The notes below the pieces were generated by a model, which searched no databases, was not told the origin of the DNA, and saw only the letters and a list, made by a program, of their open reading frames with translations. 41,935 nt of DNA, from assembly GCF_029937855.1 (NCBI RefSeq), contig NZ_JAPYPC010000033.1, forward strand, positions 1 to 41,935. The letters run 5' to 3'. Source of the DNA: Christiangramia sp. (lineage in GTDB: Bacteria > Bacteroidota > Bacteroidia > Flavobacteriales > Flavobacteriaceae). The position numbers and the translations under genes are program-made. Of this stretch, positions 12,967 to 20,672 are shown in pieces. Every line of letters begins with the position of its first letter. Positions within the stretch are counted from its first letter, which is position 1.

Positions 12967-13572
12967 AATTTCAATCTGAAGTATTCGACAGTTCGAAGTC
13001 ATATTTCCAGGAAGAAACTGATAAAAAACAAAGAGGGGTATATTGACATGTCTCACCCAACTAACCAGATGTACGTGACGGAAAACCGTTTATCATCTGA
13101 AGGGAATGTTGCAACGGCTCCCCCGCCGCCCAGGGTAAGGAAATCTGAAATTGAGCATAAATCAGATATTCCGCGTAGAAGTGCCGAGGCAGAATCAGAT
13201 CCCGGTAGCATTACCGGCCTGGCTCTTCGGGAAAAGAAAGCCAAAACGCTCAAGGTGGAACGTGAAGCGGAGCTGCACCGGTTGAAAATTCAGAAAATGC
13301 AGGGGGAACTGATGCCGATAGATCTTGTGGAACGTACCCAGACGATAAACATACAGAGTATTTTCCGCTCGTTCGAATCTGCTTCAGAGAATATCGCTTC
13401 CATCTACAATGAACGCTTGGGAGGTGACCGGGCTTCCCTGGCAGAAATGATCACCCGTATGCGTAAGGAACTGGAACGGGCCATAAGGGCAGCTGAAGAA
13501 AAATCTAAAGAAGAAATTAAAGGTTTAATGGCTGAATATGCCGCGACACGCAGACGTGGCGAAAAGAAATAA
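12934..13572 (+). CDS. terS: Terminase small subunit (Nu1/gp1-like)
   Basis: 212 aa. The N-terminal ~35 residues (SPKDFATNFNLKYSTVRSHISRKKLIKNKEGYID) read as a helix-turn-helix for DNA recognition. A proline-rich, charged linker (~60-95) leads to a long basic helical region (REKKAKTLKVEREAELHRLK...MQGELMP) resembling the Nu1/phage small-terminase oligomerisation segment, and an R/K/E-rich C-terminus. It should bind the packaging site and feed DNA to the large subunit 0.8 kb downstream. The TGCAACA array just upstream is its likely target. Confidence 0.75.
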   Translation: MSFYSPKDFATNFNLKYSTVRSHISRKKLIKNKEGYIDMSHPTNQMYVTENRLSSEGNVATAPPPPRVRKSEIEHKSDIPRRSAEAESDPGSITGLALREKKAKTLKVEREAELHRLKIQKMQGELMPIDLVERTQTINIQSIFRSFESASENIASIYNERLGGDRASLAEMITRMRKELERAIRAAEEKSKEEIKGLMAEYAATRRRGEKK

Positions 13573-13576
13573 TTTT

Positions 13577-13708
13577 ATGAAAGACAAAACAAAATGTACT
13601 CACAACAATCAAACTACAATTGTTTTAAATGCTATTTGTGGTGTAGAAATTGTTGCTGAAAAATGCCAGGATTGCGGAGAGTTAATTAAAAAAAGATTCG
13701 AAAATTAA
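13577..13708 (+). CDS. 43-aa zinc-knuckle miniprotein
   Basis: A 43-codon frame 4 nt after terS. It contains C7-x-H9 and C30-x-x-C33 (plus C21), a likely single zinc site, and a basic tail (GELIKKRFEN). Its stop TAA is also the first three bases of a start-associated palindrome. Function unknown. Confidence 0.55.
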   Translation: MKDKTKCTHNNQTTIVLNAICGVEIVAEKCQDCGELIKKRFEN

Positions 13709-13720
13709 GTTATAAACTTA
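13706..13720. promoter_or_regulatory. Start-associated palindrome copy 5
   Basis: TAAGTTATAAACTTA, overlapping the previous stop codon and ending 2 nt before the ATG at 13723. Centre ATA, as in copy 3. Confidence 0.7.
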
Positions 13721-13722
13721 TT

Positions 13723-13875
13723 ATGCCAGATTTTAGATTCACTTATAAAAACCCGAAAAGCGATAAACCCTGCAGGGATAATATCCTTTTTGAAGCCGAT
13801 AACAGGGAAGATGCTATCGCATTATTTGAATCGGATTTCCCGGAATTGAAATGGTATATAATCACAGAATTATGA
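13723..13875 (+). CDS. 50-aa phage miniprotein
   Basis: Fifty codons from an ATG that follows a start-associated palindrome by 2 nt. The product is alpha/beta (MPDFRFTYKNPKSDKPC...EDAIALFESDFPELKWYIITEL), resembling a small ferredoxin-like half-domain, but no family is recognised. It overlaps the next gene by 4 nt (ATGA), which fixes that gene's start. Confidence 0.6.
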   Translation: MPDFRFTYKNPKSDKPCRDNILFEADNREDAIALFESDFPELKWYIITEL

Positions 13876-14381
13876 AAAATACATCTAAGCAACAAATAAA
13901 AGATTTTCCGGTTTCACCAAGTAGAATGATTCCGGTATTAGATTTCATAAACCATTTACGAAATTCAGATAAATACATTGAGCATATATTCTTGAAAGGT
14001 AGTTGCTATAAGTTCCATTTATTATTAAAAAAATTATGGCCTGAAGCAGTTCCTTTTATTCATGAGAATAAAGATCATGTTGTTAGCAAGATTGGAGAGT
14101 TTTTGTATGATATCAAAGGCAGGATCCCGGTGAAATATGAAATTCTTTACGATGAACTTCAGGATGAGGAATTAGAAATGGTTCAGAATTGGAGTTTTTA
14201 TAGAAACAATCTTTTAAAGCTTACTGATTGCCCTGTTTGTGATGAACCTTTAACAGATATGCACATTGAAGGAATTAACAAAATTAAATACTGTCAGTGT
14301 AATTTTGCCATGGTTAATAGAAACCAAAAGACTCAAAAAGCCTATTGTTTTGGTTGCGGAAAAGAAATAAAAGAATTTTAA
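13872..14381 (+). CDS. Conserved phage zinc-binding protein near terminase
   Basis: 169 aa from the ATG at 13872 (an in-frame ATG at 13851 is less likely because the later one forms an ATGA overlap). The N-terminal ~90 residues contain IFLKGSCYKFHLLLKKLWPEA and VVSKIGEFLYDI, a pattern seen in phage proteins encoded near packaging genes. The C-terminal ~50 residues hold CPVC (120-123), CQC (141-143) and CFGC (159-162), likely one or two zinc knuckles. Function unknown; the terminase gene starts 3 nt later. Confidence 0.6.
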   Translation: MKNTSKQQIKDFPVSPSRMIPVLDFINHLRNSDKYIEHIFLKGSCYKFHLLLKKLWPEAVPFIHENKDHVVSKIGEFLYDIKGRIPVKYEILYDELQDEELEMVQNWSFYRNNLLKLTDCPVCDEPLTDMHIEGINKIKYCQCNFAMVNRNQKTQKAYCFGCGKEIKEF

Positions 14382-14384
14382 AAA

Positions 14385-16427
14385 ATGACCGAAACCGATA
14401 ACATCCTGGAAGAAACCTACTTCGATATCCATGAAAAGATATTCCAGTTTAAAACAGTTAAGCAGGTCCCTTCCCACTGGGTAGAAGATAATATCTATCT
14501 AACTTCAGATATGTCCCGGTACCAGGGGCCGTTCGATTATGGGGTTTCCCCGTACAGCCGGGAAATTATAGATTGTCTTTCGCCAGATTCACCGGTTCAG
14601 ATGGTTTCGGTGATGAAATGTGCGCAAAGCGGTTTGACCATGGGGGTTATCCTGCCTTCCCTTTGCTATATTATTTCAGAAGCTCCAAATAACGTGCTGT
14701 TTATGGCCGGGGATAAGGAACTGGCAAAGAATTCTGTAAGGACCAGGCTGGATCCTATGATTCAGAATGCGGGAATGTCACACCTGTTAAGGCCAAATGT
14801 GGTAAGAAAAAAGAATCAGCGGACGGGAAATACCGATTTCTCTAAAGAATTTGCCGGTGGACAGCTCATTGTGGAAGGTACCCAGAATGCCGATAAGATG
14901 CGGCAGTTTTCGGTTAAGTATATTTTTGCAGATGATTGGGAAGCCGCCCCTACCAAAGATAAAGATGAGGGTTCTATTCGTAAACTGGTGGAAGGCCGTG
15001 CCACTTCCTTTGGGAACATGGCCAAGATATTCTATATCTCCACCCCTGCGGTAAAACAGACTTCCAACATAGAACCGGTGTACGATCTGGGCGATCAGCG
15101 TAAATGGCACTGGGAATGTCCTAATTGTGAAACCTATATCCCGGTAGAATGGCGAATAGAAGTAGGTAAGAATGAATTTGCAGGGATAAAATATAAGCTT
15201 TTCGAAGATGGAAAGTTAGATGAAACTTCCGTTCACTATCAGTGCCAGAAGTGCGGCGGTAAGATCATGGAGACTGATAAGCACAAGCTGAATTTAAATG
15301 GCCAATGGATTCCAACAGCCACACCCGCACGGCCATACTACCGCAGTTATTACCTGAATGCGCTTATTATCCCACCGGGATTTACCTCATGGATAGATCT
15401 TGTGTACGAATGGCTGGAAGCCAATCCTTCCAACGGGCAAAAGGATATTGAAAAGCTCAAAACCTTTATGAACATCCGCTTGGGCCAGACGTGGATGGAG
15501 ACCGGGGAAAGCCCCCGCGTAAATGAACTTATGAAGAATACCAGGTCTTATCTTCCCGGTGTGGTGCCAGATATTACCTGTGATGAAGATGGCAACGGAC
15601 AAATAGAACTTCTTACACTGGCCTGTGACCTTAACGGGATCATGGAACCTGGCAATGAAGATGTGCGTATGGATTGGGAAGTGGTCGCGCATACTACTTC
15701 AGGGGTTACCTATTCCGTAGATCAGGGAAGTATAGGGACTTTCAAACGGGATCGTGATAAGACCCGAAGGGAAAAAGAGCAGGATATGTCCCGGGAACGA
15801 TGGACGGCCAGCCACGGGATGCCAAACAGCATTTGGCCCGAACTTCGTTTTTTGATGGAAAAAGAATGGCCCGGTGAAAGTGGCGAACTAAAAACCATTA
15901 TGATCTCAGGTGTAGATACGGGGTTTTGCACGAATCTGTGTAACGATTTCATTATGAACAATGATGATTTGTTAATTGTGGGAATTAAAGGCCAGGCTGA
16001 AAAGGATTACAGAACCATGCAGAAAGATTCTCCACGCATAAGACAGTCCAGGCAGGAAAACTTCTTGTACATTCTTGAATCGAATGTGTTGAAAGATGAG
16101 ATCGCTTCTTTTATGAAACTTCAGAAAGGGAATGATGATCACATGCCGTTTGGTTTTATGAATTTCCCGCAACCACAGGACGGGAAATATACCATGGCCG
16201 GTTATTTCTCACAGTTTGAAAGTGAACACCGTATAGAAGATATCAAGAACGATCAGGTAATAGGGTTTAAATGGGAAAAAAGGAACTCCCAGGTGCAAAA
16301 CCACTTTTGGGATGTCAAGATATACAACCATGCGTTAACATATATTTTGATGGATATGTTCAAAAAGAGCGATAAAAACATCAAACACAACCTTACCTGG
16401 ACGGAATTTGTTGAATTAATTGCTTAA
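14385..16427 (+). CDS. terL: Terminase large subunit, GpA family
   Basis: 680 aa, the size of lambda gpA-type terminases. ATPase region: Walker-A-like KCAQSGLT (78-85), Walker-B-like KYIFADD (178-184). Two Cys pairs, CPNC (245-248) and CQKC (287-290), form the family's zinc insert, followed by YYRSYYLNALIIPPGFTSW. The C-terminal half carries the nuclease domain with acidic clusters (LACDLNG, ISGVDTG). It packages DNA into proheads by ATP-driven translocation through the portal and cuts the concatemer. A promoter-like block follows its stop. The portal gene, normally next, is 17.8 kb away. Confidence 0.9.
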   Translation: MTETDNILEETYFDIHEKIFQFKTVKQVPSHWVEDNIYLTSDMSRYQGPFDYGVSPYSREIIDCLSPDSPVQMVSVMKCAQSGLTMGVILPSLCYIISEAPNNVLFMAGDKELAKNSVRTRLDPMIQNAGMSHLLRPNVVRKKNQRTGNTDFSKEFAGGQLIVEGTQNADKMRQFSVKYIFADDWEAAPTKDKDEGSIRKLVEGRATSFGNMAKIFYISTPAVKQTSNIEPVYDLGDQRKWHWECPNCETYIPVEWRIEVGKNEFAGIKYKLFEDGKLDETSVHYQCQKCGGKIMETDKHKLNLNGQWIPTATPARPYYRSYYLNALIIPPGFTSWIDLVYEWLEANPSNGQKDIEKLKTFMNIRLGQTWMETGESPRVNELMKNTRSYLPGVVPDITCDEDGNGQIELLTLACDLNGIMEPGNEDVRMDWEVVAHTTSGVTYSVDQGSIGTFKRDRDKTRREKEQDMSRERWTASHGMPNSIWPELRFLMEKEWPGESGELKTIMISGVDTGFCTNLCNDFIMNNDDLLIVGIKGQAEKDYRTMQKDSPRIRQSRQENFLYILESNVLKDEIASFMKLQKGNDDHMPFGFMNFPQPQDGKYTMAGYFSQFESEHRIEDIKNDQVIGFKWEKRNSQVQNHFWDVKIYNHALTYILMDMFKKSDKNIKHNLTWTEFVELIA

Positions 16428-16440
16428 TCTTCTCTAAAAT

Positions 16441-16455
16441 TAAGTTAATAACTTA
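16441..16455. promoter_or_regulatory. Start-associated palindrome copy 6, within promoter block P1
   Basis: TAAGTTAATAACTTA, 14 nt after the terL stop and 92 nt before the protease ATG. It begins the 69-nt block shared with 33821-33889. Confidence 0.7.
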
Positions 16456-16528
16456 TTAAATATTTGTAATTATTTGATTTTAAATAAAATAGGTTAGAAA
16501 AAAATTACAAATAAGCCCTTTACTTTTG
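16441..16528 (+). promoter_or_regulatory. Promoter block P1 for the head/tail operon
   Basis: 88 nt with the same architecture as 33821-33908. Bases 16441-16460 are identical to 33821-33840; 16485-16509 are identical over 25 bp to 33865-33889 (core AGGTTAGAAAAAAATTACA); the 24 nt between differ. After exactly 11 nt comes TACTTTTG (16521-16528), a perfect Bacteroidota -7 box (TAnnTTTG). TTAG at 16494 lies 23 nt upstream in the -33 position. The start should fall near 16532, giving a short leader to the ATG at 16548. Confidence 0.75.
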
Positions 16529-16547
16529 ATTCAAAGGTTTTTCATAA

Positions 16548-17786
16548 ATGAATTTTGGTTTAGCAAGAGAGATTTACGGGGTGTCACCATGGCATGTGGA
16601 TGTGGAGACGCTCCCTTCTCTGTTGTCTATCGTAGAGAATCACCCCACCATGGAAATTCCGGAGGTTCAGTATAACACCCCGGCATATCTCGTTTTTAAC
16701 GATTCCAAACTTATTTCCCGCCCTTACCAGTTAAGGAACACAGATAATTTTACCGGCATTGGCTTAATTAACATTAACGGGCCTATAACCGTTTCAGGAG
16801 GTGCTTCCAGCATGGGAATGAGACAGGTGAGATCGATGATGCTGGAAATGAGCAATGATAACAGGATTAAATCCTTTTTGGTTGTTGGTGACAGCGGTGG
16901 AGGATCATCTGCAGGCGTAGAGATCATGACAGATACTATCTCGCTGGTTAGCAAATCTAAATCTGTTTATGGGATCATTGAAAAAGGCGGTATGGCATGT
17001 TCTGCCATGTACGGTATCATGTCTGCCTGTAAAGCCATTTATGCGGAATCTGAAATGAGCCTTGTGGGATCGTGCGGAACCATGATGCAGTTTGAAGGCC
17101 GTGCGGCCAATTCAGAGCATGAAGGTAAAAAACACATCAGGCTATATGCTTCCAGATCTACCGAAAAGAATAAAGAGATTGAAGATGCGCTGAATGAGGA
17201 CAATTACAAATTGCTATACGACAATCTTCTAAATCCTATCAACGAACGTTTTTTAAACCTTATAGAATCTAACCGCCCGGCTTTAAAGGCTTCCGGTTTC
17301 GATACCGGTAAGGCCCTTTTCGCTAAAGATGCGGTTGGGACTTTCATAGACGGTATCAAATCTATGGGCGAAGTGGTTCAAATGATAGAACAGGAAATAA
17401 AAATGCCTACCCCGGCAGGAAGGGGAATTAATTCAATAAATAATCATGTTATGACAGTAGATCAGTTAAAACAGGATCACCCCGAAACTTATAATTCAAT
17501 TTTTAAGGCTGGGGTTAAATCCGAAGCAGGCAGGACAAAAGCCTGGATGGTACACGCTGAATCCGATCTTGAGAAAGTCAAGAGCGGTATTGAAAGCGGT
17601 GAAGAGATCTCTTCTGCAGATACGCAGGAGCTGATCCTTAAAAGTTTTTCACGTCAACACGTGAAAGACATGGAAACAGAATCAGTAACAGATGTGAAAA
17701 CCGAAGAATCTAAAGGTTCTGAAGGTGAGAAGTCTGAGCTTGATCAGTTTAATTCGAAGTTGGACGAAATGCTTAAAAACGCGTAA
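16548..17786 (+). CDS. Head maturation protease (S49/SppA-type) with C-terminal scaffold
   Basis: 412 aa. The S49 fold is visible from ~70 to 280: IGLININGPI, the oxyanion loop DSGGGSSAG (115-123), and the nucleophile S152 in GGMACSAMYG, then SLVGSCGTMMQF. The last ~100 residues are charged and helical (ETESVTDVKTEESKGSEGEK), as in lambda gpC/Nu3, where the protease gene ends in a scaffold domain. It should cleave scaffold and portal/capsid proteins within the prohead. It is the first gene under promoter block P1 and is followed 2 nt later by the decoration protein. Confidence 0.85.
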   Translation: MNFGLAREIYGVSPWHVDVETLPSLLSIVENHPTMEIPEVQYNTPAYLVFNDSKLISRPYQLRNTDNFTGIGLININGPITVSGGASSMGMRQVRSMMLEMSNDNRIKSFLVVGDSGGGSSAGVEIMTDTISLVSKSKSVYGIIEKGGMACSAMYGIMSACKAIYAESEMSLVGSCGTMMQFEGRAANSEHEGKKHIRLYASRSTEKNKEIEDALNEDNYKLLYDNLLNPINERFLNLIESNRPALKASGFDTGKALFAKDAVGTFIDGIKSMGEVVQMIEQEIKMPTPAGRGINSINNHVMTVDQLKQDHPETYNSIFKAGVKSEAGRTKAWMVHAESDLEKVKSGIESGEEISSADTQELILKSFSRQHVKDMETESVTDVKTEESKGSEGEKSELDQFNSKLDEMLKNA

Positions 17787-17788
17787 TA

Positions 17789-18244
17789 ATGGCTAAGATC
17801 ACACAAAGAGACGCGACAAGAAACCAAAGCGCTGCAGATTTTCTAAGGTGCGAACATATTTTCTTGTTCGACAATCACTACCAGGCAGGTGTTTTTAAGA
17901 ATACCACCGGTGCTGAATTGACATTAAAGGCAGGTTCGCTGGTTAAAAGGGGGACTACTGCAAACGAACTTGTACCGGTAGGGGCAGATCTTACTTTGGT
18001 AGATACCATAGGGATCGTTTTTATCGAAGAAGATATCGTATTGGCTGCTAATGAAACGGCAGATATCCATTATGGTATAGACGGAGCTATAGATGAGACG
18101 AAACTGGAACTTCCGGGAGCGACTACTATAGATACTTTCCCTACTGATGGTACTACAACATCAGGTAAAACAGTAAAAGATTTTCTACATGCCCTTGGCT
18201 TCCAGCTTGAAGGTTCTGTAGATAACACTAAATACGACAACTAA
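17789..18244 (+). CDS. Head decoration protein (lambda gpD-like)
   Basis: 151 aa. Features of the HDPD family: an N-terminal arm (MAKITQRDATRNQSAADFLR), a beta-rich core with AGVFKNTTGAELTLKAGSLVKRG and IGIVFIEEDIVLAANETADIHYGIDG. Its position between the protease and the gpE-type capsid matches lambda C-D-E order. It likely trimerises on the capsid surface to stabilise the expanded head. Longer than lambda gpD (110 aa). Confidence 0.7.
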   Translation: MAKITQRDATRNQSAADFLRCEHIFLFDNHYQAGVFKNTTGAELTLKAGSLVKRGTTANELVPVGADLTLVDTIGIVFIEEDIVLAANETADIHYGIDGAIDETKLELPGATTIDTFPTDGTTTSGKTVKDFLHALGFQLEGSVDNTKYDN

Positions 18245-18245
18245 G

Positions 18246-19322
18246 ATGGCTATTACACTTAATCAACACAAGGAGAATATAACCAAAAGGATCATTGGAA
18301 GATTCTCAGATAGCGTTGCGCCAAAGTTGGGGCTTTCAGCCTGGTTTCCTTCTACAACTACTACCTCTAAACAGGTAAGTATTGAGGTTCAGAGAAACAG
18401 GGCTTTAATTGCCGCTGATGTGAAGCGCGGAACTTCCGGAAACCTGAACACCTTCGGAAAAGACACCGAAAAGATTTACGTTCCTCCATTCTTTAAGGAG
18501 AAATTTGACCTTGCTGCACTGGATGTGTATGAAAGGACTTTCGGACAGGGAATGAATCCGGGTATGAACGAATACCGTAGCATGCTGGATACTGCCAATG
18601 AGAAATTGGAATCCTTGAGGTACAAGATAGATCGTTCTAAAGAATTGCAGCGTTCCCAGGTACTTCAAACCGGTATTGTAACCATGAAGAATGGGGATGC
18701 AATAGATTTCAAGCGTAAAGCTTCTTCTATTGTAGATCTTGGAGTGGGTAATTACTGGGCAGATGCTGGTACCGATCCTTTTGCAGATCTTGCTGAAGGG
18801 GTGAAGTTCATTCGCCAGGAAGGGAAGTCCGGTTCACGTAGCTACGATTGTATTATGGGAGCTTCTGTAGTGGCAGCCTTCCTGAACAATGCCAAAGTAA
18901 AGGAATCTGCAGATTTCCGTCACATAAAGGTGTTGGAAATTGGTACTACCATGTTCGAAGAGGTAACAGGACTTAATTTCCATGGCCGTATTTCCCTTAA
19001 GAACGGTAATATCGATATCTGGACCTATGATGATTACTACGAGAATGCAGACGGTAGCAATTCAGAATATATCGATGAAAAGAACGTGGTTCTTTTACCA
19101 CGTGACTTTAAAGGAAAACAGGCTCATGCCGGTGTACCTGCAATCATTAGAGATACTCAGAACGCTGAGTTCCCTGAATGGATCAGGACGGTAGCTACTG
19201 AGTATTACATTCACAATTATGTAGATCCTGAAGCTGCGGCTCACATGTTCGCAATCCTTTCTGCTTCACTTGCGGTACCGTTTAGTGTGGACAGGGTTTG
19301 GACAGCGAAAGTATTGGCGTAA
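18246..19322 (+). CDS. Major capsid protein, lambda gpE family
   Basis: 358 aa, close to lambda gpE (341). Typical stretches: ITKRIIGRFSDSVAPKLGLSAWFPS, TSKQVSIEVQRNRALIAADVKRGT, YVPPFFKEKFDLAALDVYERTFG, and the C-terminal VRTVATEYYIHNYVDPEAAAH. It forms the icosahedral shell (HK97 fold). Placed 1 nt after the decoration gene, so probably the same transcript. Confidence 0.9.
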   Translation: MAITLNQHKENITKRIIGRFSDSVAPKLGLSAWFPSTTTTSKQVSIEVQRNRALIAADVKRGTSGNLNTFGKDTEKIYVPPFFKEKFDLAALDVYERTFGQGMNPGMNEYRSMLDTANEKLESLRYKIDRSKELQRSQVLQTGIVTMKNGDAIDFKRKASSIVDLGVGNYWADAGTDPFADLAEGVKFIRQEGKSGSRSYDCIMGASVVAAFLNNAKVKESADFRHIKVLEIGTTMFEEVTGLNFHGRISLKNGNIDIWTYDDYYENADGSNSEYIDEKNVVLLPRDFKGKQAHAGVPAIIRDTQNAEFPEWIRTVATEYYIHNYVDPEAAAHMFAILSASLAVPFSVDRVWTAKVLA

Positions 19323-19338
19323 CCTAAAAAACTAAATC

Positions 19339-19695
19339 ATGTCACAGAAAAAATACAAGGTAAAAGTTATACAGATTCTTCTTAAGAACAACAAACTGGC
19401 TAATTCCGGTGAGGTTGTTAGCGAATCTCAGTTAAACGGGAACGCTGAAGAGCTGGTAAAAGGAGGTTACATCAAACCTGTGGACGGTAAAAAGTCTGCT
19501 AAAGATGATAAGAAAGCCGAAAAAGAAGCTTTTGACAAAGCTTTTGAAGCCGGTGAACTGGATGCAGATCAGTTGGATGAGATCACTATAAAAGAGATCA
19601 AAACTTATGCTGATAAGCACAACCTTAAATATGACGATCAGGCTGTAAAGGCTGATTTGATTAAGGATGTTCTGAAAGGAGAAAAATCCGAATAG
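19339..19695 (+). CDS. Small head protein with HeH/SAP-like C-terminus
   Basis: 118 aa, highly charged. The C-terminal 45 residues (LDEITIKEIKTYADKHNLKY...KADLIKDVLKGE) fit a helix-extension-helix (SAP/HeH) motif seen in phage head-associated proteins; the N-terminal part resembles a small beta domain (KVKVIQILLKNNKLANSGEVV). Located after the capsid gene, in the place of lambda FI, suggesting a role in DNA packaging or head completion. Confidence 0.55.
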   Translation: MSQKKYKVKVIQILLKNNKLANSGEVVSESQLNGNAEELVKGGYIKPVDGKKSAKDDKKAEKEAFDKAFEAGELDADQLDEITIKEIKTYADKHNLKYDDQAVKADLIKDVLKGEKSE

Positions 19696-19698
19696 TAA

Positions 19699-20085
19699 AT
19701 GTCAGGCAGCATCTTACAGGCCGCAAAGGCTGATGCAAAAAAAATTATCACTTCAGGCGGGTTTGAAGTGGACATAACACTCTCAACCCCGTCTGGTGAT
19801 AAGACATTTTTAACTACTGGATTAGGCTCCAAACACCATTTAAGTTTTGATACAGATGGCATGCCAATGAGTTCTAAACAGGCGCATGTGTGTGTAGATG
19901 AACAGGTTCTTTTAGATAATGATTACCCGGTAAGGAACGCCAACGGTGAAATAGATCTTTACAAGCATAAGGTTTCTTTTAAAGACAGTTCGGGTATAGT
20001 GAAATCATACGTAGTCAGGGAGCAGTTCCCTAACGAAACATTGGGACTTATCACTTTAATTCTTGGAGATTGGCAGCAATCATAG
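19699..20085 (+). CDS. Head-tail connector / head-closure protein (putative)
   Basis: 128 aa. Characteristic segments: AKADAKKIITSGGFEVDITLSTPSG, GLGSKHHLSFDTDGMPMSSKQAHVCV, VVREQFPNETLGLITLILGDW. By position (capsid, small protein, this gene, terminator-like gene, sheath) it corresponds to the head-completion proteins of myoviruses. The sequence is beta-rich. Assignment rests mainly on gene order. The next gene starts at a TTG inside its last codons. Confidence 0.6.
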   Translation: MSGSILQAAKADAKKIITSGGFEVDITLSTPSGDKTFLTTGLGSKHHLSFDTDGMPMSSKQAHVCVDEQVLLDNDYPVRNANGEIDLYKHKVSFKDSSGIVKSYVVREQFPNETLGLITLILGDWQQS

Positions 20086-20672
20086 AAAATATCATACCGG
20101 AACAAAACTTTGAAAAAGTAGGTCAGCAGATTGGGGCAATCCTTCAACTGGAATTGAGCAATCAAAAGACCTTACAGAATTTCACTGAGCCGGTAGATGT
20201 TTACCTGGAAAGGATGGACCCGCCTAACGATCATGAAAAGATATTTGTGAATGTTTTATACAGCGGTACCAATAATAATGAGGACAACCAGAAAAGATCT
20301 CAGGGGAACGTTAACTATTATGTAGATGTGTATTCTACAGGTAAATCTTCAGAAAATAGGTCGGGCGATCTTGATTCTAACGTACGCTGCAATAAGTTCC
20401 TTGGGATGATACGCTATATACTTTCATATACGGGATATAAAACACTTGGATTCGCTCCTGGTTTTATCGGTAACGTATCTGTGGAAAGTATAGAAAAAGG
20501 CTCCCCGGAAAATGTAGATACTAATTACACTACCATGGGACGCATTACATTATCTGTAAGAATGATTGAAGATCAGGAACTGGAAACAGGACCTGTTTTA
20601 TCTGAAGCTTTAACCGGTGTGAAACTGGATTTAACTGAAAAAGGTTACCAATACAAAACAATTAAATTATGA
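20070..20672 (+). CDS. Tail terminator / completion protein (putative), TTG start
   Basis: 200 aa from a TTG overlapping the previous gene by 16 nt; no ATG occurs before residue ~48, so the TTG is favoured. The beta-rich sequence (DVYLERMDPPNDHEKIFVNVLYSG...NYYVDVYSTG) and its position immediately before the sheath gene match myovirus tail-terminator proteins, which cap the tail and dock it to the head. The last codons overlap the sheath start by 4 nt. Confidence 0.55.
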   Translation: MAAIIENIIPEQNFEKVGQQIGAILQLELSNQKTLQNFTEPVDVYLERMDPPNDHEKIFVNVLYSGTNNNEDNQKRSQGNVNYYVDVYSTGKSSENRSGDLDSNVRCNKFLGMIRYILSYTGYKTLGFAPGFIGNVSVESIEKGSPENVDTNYTTMGRITLSVRMIEDQELETGPVLSEALTGVKLDLTEKGYQYKTIKL

